Assembly: GCA_037443945.1 (NCBI GenBank)
Contig: JBBINH010000006.1
Location: 1 to 64,000 of the forward strand
Direction: 5' to 3'
Length of the DNA: 64,000 bases
From: SSF26 sp037443945
GTDB taxonomy: Bacteria; Chloroflexota; Anaerolineae; J102
The translations under genes and the position numbers were made by a program. Positions 59,647 to 64,000 of the stretch are shown in pieces; the first letter of the stretch is position 1; the number at the start of each line of letters is the position of its first letter. The notes beneath the pieces were generated by a model that was not told where the DNA came from, did not search any database, and was given only the letters and a program-made list of their open reading frames with translations.

Positions 59647-60855
59647 ATGCTTATCACCGTTGAAGAAATTCTGGAGCGAAAAGCGCATCCTGTTATCCGT
59701 GACCCCGAACAGGCACCGACGCATGACATTCATGAAGCCCTGCACGAATTGGAGAGCAAAGGCGAAATCATTCTCCTTCGCGTACCGGAACCTTATGTCG
59801 AAGTGACCACGAAGTTCGGGCGCACCAAGAAAATTCCCATCGAACACACCTGGCATCATAAATCGTGCGGTCAGTGCGGGCATATCCCCGGCTATACCTC
59901 TTCCATTTTCTGGTTGCACCGTCAGTTTAATCTCGATTACGTCGATCCCACGGATCAAACCTCCTGCACAGGGTGGAACTACTACGCCTCGGCCACTTCG
60001 AACGCGGCTGCCCAGGCTGCCGTGATGTGTCGTAACTTTGCCGCCGCCTACGAAACCGGATATTACCCTCTGATCCATTGTGGCACCTCCTACGGCCATT
60101 ACAAGGAAGTGCGGGAGCAACTCGTCCACCATAAGGAGCTGCGCGACGAGGTTCGCCGCATTCTCGCCAAATTGGGGAAGCCGCTGGTCATCCCCGAAGA
60201 AATCGTCCACTACAGCGAGTGGGTGCATGTGATGCGCCATCAATTCGCCGCGAACCAGCGGGTAGATATGAGCGCTATCACGGCTACCGTGCATCCGGCC
60301 TGCCACTACTACAAGATTGTTGTCGAAGATGCGATCTACGATCCCGAAATCTACGGCGGGCAGCGCACGGCGACGGTGACCGCCCTGCTGGAAGCGCTCG
60401 GCATCAAGGTAGCCGATTATTCCACCTGGTTCGATTGTTGCGGGTTCGGCTTCCGTCACGTGCTGGTGCAACGCGACTTCACCCGCTCCTTTGCCGTTCT
60501 GCGCAAGATCGAGACGATGAAGAACGAGGTCAATCCGGATCTGACGGTGACACACGACACCGGCTGTGTGACGACTTTGGATAAGAGCCAGTTTGCGGCG
60601 AAAGCCCATGAGCGGAAGGTGGGTGTTCCCGTCCTTTCCGATGCCCAAGTGGCGGCGTTGGCCATGGGTGCTCATCCTTTCCGCGTGGTCCAGCTCCACT
60701 GGCACTCCACGGATTGGCGTCCTCTGCTGAATAAACTGGGTATTGATTGGGAGCTGTACTGGGACGAATTCGAAGAGGACCTGGAACAAATACGCGCCGG
60801 TAAAAAGGCGGGAATCACCTGGGAAGACGCCGATCGACCTGTGATCAACGTCTAA
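59647..60855 (+). CDS. shdrB1: sHdr complex subunit B1 (HdrB-like)
   Basis: 402 residues, AAGGAGG upstream. Cys-rich CCG-type domains: SCGQCGH (C74,C77), TSCTGW (C107), HPACHYY (C219), WFDCCGFG (C264-C265) and HDTGCVTT (C307). These ligate the non-cubane clusters typical of HdrB, which handle heterodisulfide chemistry in methanogens. In sHdr this subunit is a site for sulfur substrate handling. An N-terminal extension of about 65 residues precedes the first Cys. Confidence 0.9.
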   Translation: MLITVEEILERKAHPVIRDPEQAPTHDIHEALHELESKGEIILLRVPEPYVEVTTKFGRTKKIPIEHTWHHKSCGQCGHIPGYTSSIFWLHRQFNLDYVDPTDQTSCTGWNYYASATSNAAAQAAVMCRNFAAAYETGYYPLIHCGTSYGHYKEVREQLVHHKELRDEVRRILAKLGKPLVIPEEIVHYSEWVHVMRHQFAANQRVDMSAITATVHPACHYYKIVVEDAIYDPEIYGGQRTATVTALLEALGIKVADYSTWFDCCGFGFRHVLVQRDFTRSFAVLRKIETMKNEVNPDLTVTHDTGCVTTLDKSQFAAKAHERKVGVPVLSDAQVAALAMGAHPFRVVQLHWHSTDWRPLLNKLGIDWELYWDEFEEDLEQIRAGKKAGITWEDADRPVINV

Positions 60856-61005
60856 GCGCCAATCCGAGCCGAGAGGGGGTGGCAGAAAGGCAAGACCTTC
60901 TGCCGCCCCAAAAGCAGATGGCGGTACGAGGTTGGATAGCCCTGCGTTTTTGTATGCCCTTCGTTTTGCCATTCCTAAATTCCGGAAAGAGGAGAAAGGA
61001 AGCCT

Positions 61006-62061
61006 ATGTCATCCCCCAAAATCTTGGTCATCGGAGGCGGCCCGGCCGGTCTCGAGGCTGCCCGGTCGGCAGCCGAATTGGGCGGGGAAGTGATCCTTCT
61101 CGAAAAGCGCGACCGTCTTGGCGGTGCTCCCGACCGTGAAGGGTACGCCAAACTCACCCATCACTGGCGGGATGCCTCCGAAGTGATCGGAAACCTTGTC
61201 AATGCCGTTGTGAGTAATCCGCACATTCAGGTGAAATGCCAAGCGGAGGTCAAAAAGGCATCGGGAAGCGCCGGTAATTTTACAATTGAGGTCGAAAGCA
61301 ACGAGATTACCGAAACCATCCATGCTGGCGCCGTGATTATAGCGACGGGTTTTCAGCATTTCGACCCCGGGAGAGCTACCCAATACTACAACTATTACTC
61401 ATTTCCCGATGTTATCACGTTGACCGATCTGGAAAAAATGCTCAAGGACCATCACGTTGTGCGTCCCTCCAACGGTCAACCACCAAAGCGGATCGCCTTT
61501 ATTCAATGCGTCGGTTCACGTGATCGCCAGCTCGGCAACGAATACTGCTCGAAAGTGTGTTGTGGCGTTGCCAGCAAACAAGCCGTTGAACTGCGTGAGC
61601 AGTTACCCGATAGCAAAGTGATGATCTTCTACATCGATATGCGGATGTACGGCTATTGGGAAAACGAAATCTACTGGGTCGCACAGGAAAAATACAAGGT
61701 CAATTATGTCAAAGGCGTTATCAGCGAGGTGCTCAAAAAGGGCGATCAATTGCTCATCCGCGGAGAAGACACCACAATGGGACGCCCGATGGAGGTAACG
61801 ATGGACATGGTAGTCCTGTCCGTCGGCATGGAACCCAGCGCAGGTACACGCACCATGGCCCAGCTCTTTGGAATCAAGCAAAATAAATACGGCTTTATCG
61901 AAGCGGGCGGTGAAAACGGCATCGATCCGGTCGCCACCTCCGTGCCCGGCATCTTTGTCGTCGGCGCCGCCGCAGGACCCGCCGATCTCGACGATGCGAT
62001 CTCCTCGGCCGGCTTGGCGGCGGCACGAGCGGTAGCTTTGACGCGGCGCATGCGGGTATAA
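61006..62061 (+). CDS. shdrA: sHdr complex flavoprotein subunit A (HdrA-like)
   Basis: 351 residues, AGAGGAGAAAGG before the ATG. FAD-binding LVIGGGPAGLEAARSAAELG (residues 7-26) and a HdrA 4Fe-4S motif IQCVGSRDRQ...CSKVCCGVASKQ with C168, C181, C185-C186. C-terminal flavin segment FVVGAAAGPADLDDAISSAGLA. It is the compact (about 350-residue) HdrA of sHdr, lacking the ferredoxin-like insertion of methanogen HdrA. It bifurcates or relays electrons inside the complex. Confidence 0.93.
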   Translation: MSSPKILVIGGGPAGLEAARSAAELGGEVILLEKRDRLGGAPDREGYAKLTHHWRDASEVIGNLVNAVVSNPHIQVKCQAEVKKASGSAGNFTIEVESNEITETIHAGAVIIATGFQHFDPGRATQYYNYYSFPDVITLTDLEKMLKDHHVVRPSNGQPPKRIAFIQCVGSRDRQLGNEYCSKVCCGVASKQAVELREQLPDSKVMIFYIDMRMYGYWENEIYWVAQEKYKVNYVKGVISEVLKKGDQLLIRGEDTTMGRPMEVTMDMVVLSVGMEPSAGTRTMAQLFGIKQNKYGFIEAGGENGIDPVATSVPGIFVVGAAAGPADLDDAISSAGLAAARAVALTRRMRV

Positions 62062-62094
62062 GCCGATATCGCCACCGAAAGACGCCAACGCCCT

Positions 62095-62874
62095 ATGAAC
62101 CTGCTCTGGCAACGCCAAAGTCATATCATCAAGCAAAAAACAGGACCTGACGATCCCGAATTGCAAGCGAGCTTGCAAGAAGCGCTGGCCCAAGTTTCGC
62201 CCCAGGATGTGATCGCCATCGCCGATGAACTGGCAGAACGCCATGAGCGTCTCTTTGCCGGTCTGCGCGAGGACTTGGCCCCTCTGACTTCCTCCTTTGC
62301 CGAGCTGGCAGCGGCTGTCACCTACACCAAAGCCCATGCGCGAACCCTCATCCAGTACTTCAGCCATACTGATTGGCGTCCATTCTCAGCCTTGTTCTTC
62401 GGCCCGGCTCCCGTTCCTGAGCGGATAACCACCTTCGTCGCCGAGGTCAACGGCCTGGACACCCGGCTGGCACTCGAACTGGCCACCGGACTTTTGCACA
62501 ACACCTTCCCCACCACCTGTTGGCTGTGGACACGCTGGTTGTGGGATGCGACAACCGGTACAGGCATTCTCCCGTTACTGGCCGGGAGCACGCATAATCT
62601 CCGTGCCGGGGATCTGGCGGACGGTTACACCCGTGTGGGAGCCGTCACGGCGATGAGTATGAAATTCGGCGAAGGGACCGGCTTGTTTGTCGAGGAGCTG
62701 ATCGGCGACGAACGGCGTGCCCCTTTTGCGAACAGCGCCTTTCTGGCCTGTGCGTACAGTGTGTATCTGTACGGCACAACCAGTTGGCGGCTGAGCCGCG
62801 AATTCAACGCGTTGTTGCCAACCCTGCCCAATATGGCCAGACGGCTGTTGGGCTTGCGCAAGCAGGGGATGTGA
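62095..62874 (+). CDS. Hypothetical sHdr-associated protein (hyp position)
   Basis: 259 residues, mostly helical with Trp-rich patches (WRPFSALFFG, TCWLWTRWLWDATTGTG). There is no known domain I can name. It occupies the place of the conserved 'hyp' gene between hdrA and hdrC2 in sHdr clusters. A single Cys-containing TTCWLW segment and a possible amphipathic surface suggest a chaperone or accessory role; this is inferred. Confidence 0.7.
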   Translation: MNLLWQRQSHIIKQKTGPDDPELQASLQEALAQVSPQDVIAIADELAERHERLFAGLREDLAPLTSSFAELAAAVTYTKAHARTLIQYFSHTDWRPFSALFFGPAPVPERITTFVAEVNGLDTRLALELATGLLHNTFPTTCWLWTRWLWDATTGTGILPLLAGSTHNLRAGDLADGYTRVGAVTAMSMKFGEGTGLFVEELIGDERRAPFANSAFLACAYSVYLYGTTSWRLSREFNALLPTLPNMARRLLGLRKQGM

Positions 62875-62940
62875 CCTGGACGCCATCCCCAACCATGCTG
62901 TTTCCCCCGGCGACCCTTTTTGTGCAGGAGACACCTTCTT

Positions 62941-64000
62941 ATGACGGTCAAATACGAAAAAGCAGTTGCCATTGAGAAAGAGAGCGTCATTGTCGATGGC
63001 GTAGACATTTCGGGCCCCTGGAATCGCATGTTCGAGCAGCGGGTGATCTTTGAATACACGCCTGAACGCATTGAAGAAATTGCCTCAATTCCGGGAGCCG
63101 AATCCTTTGCGTATTGCTATCAGTGCGCCAAGTGCGTTCCCGTCTGTCCGGTAGACGTCGTTGGCAATTACGGACCTCGCAAGCTGTATCGCTATGTCCA
63201 GACCGGTATGGACCTGAGCCAGGCGCCCGAGCTGTGGCTCTGCACCACCTGCGCCAACTGTCTGCGCGTGTGCCCTAAAGAAGTGAACATGGTCCATATC
63301 ATGCCTGCCGTGCGAGAGCAGGCCATCCTGGACGGCAAGTTCGTCCCTCCGGAACTGCAACAGGCCTTCGAGAACACCGCCAAATTCGGCAATCCTCTGG
63401 GGCAGCCGCAACGGAAACGCGATGCCTGGGTGTCAAAGGCGGGTGTGCCTGTACCGATTATCAAGGATGTGGGTCGCCCTGTCGCCGTGTTATGGTATGT
63501 CGGCTCGTACCCGTCCTATCACCCGCGTGGGATGGATGCCGCCTGCGCCGCGGCGCGTATCTTCAACGCTCTAGGCATCGACTTCGCCATTCTCGGCAAG
63601 GAAGAAAAAGATGATGGCGACTCGCAGCGTCTGGCCGGCGAGAAGGGTCTCTTTGAAGCGCTGGCCGAATACAACATTGCCACCTTCAACAAATACGAAT
63701 GGGACGAAATGGTGGTGACAGGCCCCCACGAGTTGAACGCCTTCAAGAAGGTGTATCCCCAGTACGGCTTCCGGCGCCCCGTTGTCCATTACACCACCTT
63801 TCTCGTCCGTTATCTTGACCGCCTGAAACCGCTGCTCAAGTACCCGGTCAACAAGAAAGTGACCTTCCACGATCCCTGCTACCTGGGACGTCACGACGGC
63901 GAGTACGAAGCCCCGCGCCGGCTCCTAGAGGCCATTCCCGGCCTGGAGCTGGTCGAGATGGGACGCAACCGGGAAAACGGTTATTGCTGCGGTGGCGGTG
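62941..64000 (+). CDS. shdrC2B2: sHdr iron-sulfur subunit, HdrC2 fused to HdrB2-like CCG domain (runs off window)
   Basis: At least 353 residues, AGGAG before the ATG at 62941. Two 4Fe-4S motifs: C59-x2-C62-x2-C65-x3-C69 (YCYQCAKCVPVCP) and C101-x2-C104-x2-C107-x3-C111 (CTTCANCLRVCP). A long linker leads to a CCG domain: HDPCYLGRHDGEYEAPRRLL with C313 and NGYCCGGGG with C349-C350. HdrC2 and HdrB2 are usually described as separate genes in this cluster; here both parts lie in one frame like HdrD/GlpC-type proteins. The end is outside the window. Confidence 0.85.
   Translation, partial: MTVKYEKAVAIEKESVIVDGVDISGPWNRMFEQRVIFEYTPERIEEIASIPGAESFAYCYQCAKCVPVCPVDVVGNYGPRKLYRYVQTGMDLSQAPELWLCTTCANCLRVCPKEVNMVHIMPAVREQAILDGKFVPPELQQAFENTAKFGNPLGQPQRKRDAWVSKAGVPVPIIKDVGRPVAVLWYVGSYPSYHPRGMDAACAAARIFNALGIDFAILGKEEKDDGDSQRLAGEKGLFEALAEYNIATFNKYEWDEMVVTGPHELNAFKKVYPQYGFRRPVVHYTTFLVRYLDRLKPLLKYPVNKKVTFHDPCYLGRHDGEYEAPRRLLEAIPGLELVEMGRNRENGYCCGGG

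Noticed and set aside
1..64000. tRNA, rRNA or replication-origin features
   Set aside because: Scanned by eye for T-arm consensus (GGTTCRA), rRNA cores and DnaA-box clusters; none convincing. A tRNAscan run would settle it.

Overview
The window is one contiguous piece of a GC-rich bacterial chromosome. The gene set suggests a member of the Chloroflexota (Anaerolineae/Caldilineae/Ardenticatenia-like): a FakA/DegV fusion beside rpmB, a DUF951 protein, a TIGR03960-type radical SAM protein, dnaG-rpoD with an acidic N-terminal sigma extension, a CSLREA surface protein, a TIGR03617-like F420-type luciferase-family oxidoreductase, and an archaeal-type threonyl-tRNA editing domain. This placement is inference from gene content; no rRNA or tRNA gene was seen.

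Layout. 1-7.1 kb: start of a secreted CSLREA protein, an OmpR-type regulator co-directional with fakA, rpmB with a hairpin at its end, an acyl-CoA-binding protein with a hotdog thioesterase, an RRM protein and a GT2 glycosyltransferase. 7.1-12.45 kb (minus strand): a seven-gene sulfur/thiol operon: MoaD-like sulfur carrier, rhodanese-MoeB fusion, tandem-rhodanese sulfurtransferase, cysteine synthase, DUF4395 membrane protein, membrane-anchored thioredoxin and a DUF411 lipoprotein. It is preceded by a consensus promoter and a roughly 240-nt leader with mutually exclusive terminator and antiterminator pairings. The DUF411 gene has an in-frame TGA exactly where the family has the first Cys of its C-G-C-C motif, so it is a selenoprotein candidate. 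12.45-13.34 kb: a scar with a transposase remnant and clustered hairpins. 13.3-44.8 kb: mostly housekeeping genes (GT39 transferase, regulators, MFS, Nif3, AMMECR1/MEMO pair, argJ, tryptophanase, DinG-like helicase, gatCA, dnaG, rpoD) and a large protein with three cyclic-nucleotide-binding-like and two membrane-PH-like modules. 45.3-54.4 kb (minus): galE-pgeF-yggS-proC-yggT, a radical SAM protein and an M16C peptidase.

54.4-64 kb is the most remarkable region. A NarL-type two-component pair diverges from an operon tusA, dsrE3-like, dsrE-like, lbpA (GcvH-like lipoate-binding protein), a small CxxC redox protein, shdrC1, shdrB1, shdrA, hyp and a fused shdrC2/B2-like gene that runs off the window. 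This is the gene set of the sulfur-oxidizing heterodisulfide-reductase-like (sHdr) pathway: TusA/DsrE proteins hand over sulfane sulfur and a lipoate-binding protein works with the Hdr-like iron-sulfur flavoprotein complex. Two tandem C-run/G-run palindromes spaced 22 bp apart lie between the divergent units and look like an operator for the adjacent regulator.

Together the two sulfur loci suggest an organism that both assimilates sulfur through a protein-bound thiocarboxylate route and may oxidise reduced sulfur to sulfite in the cytoplasm. That physiological reading is inference.
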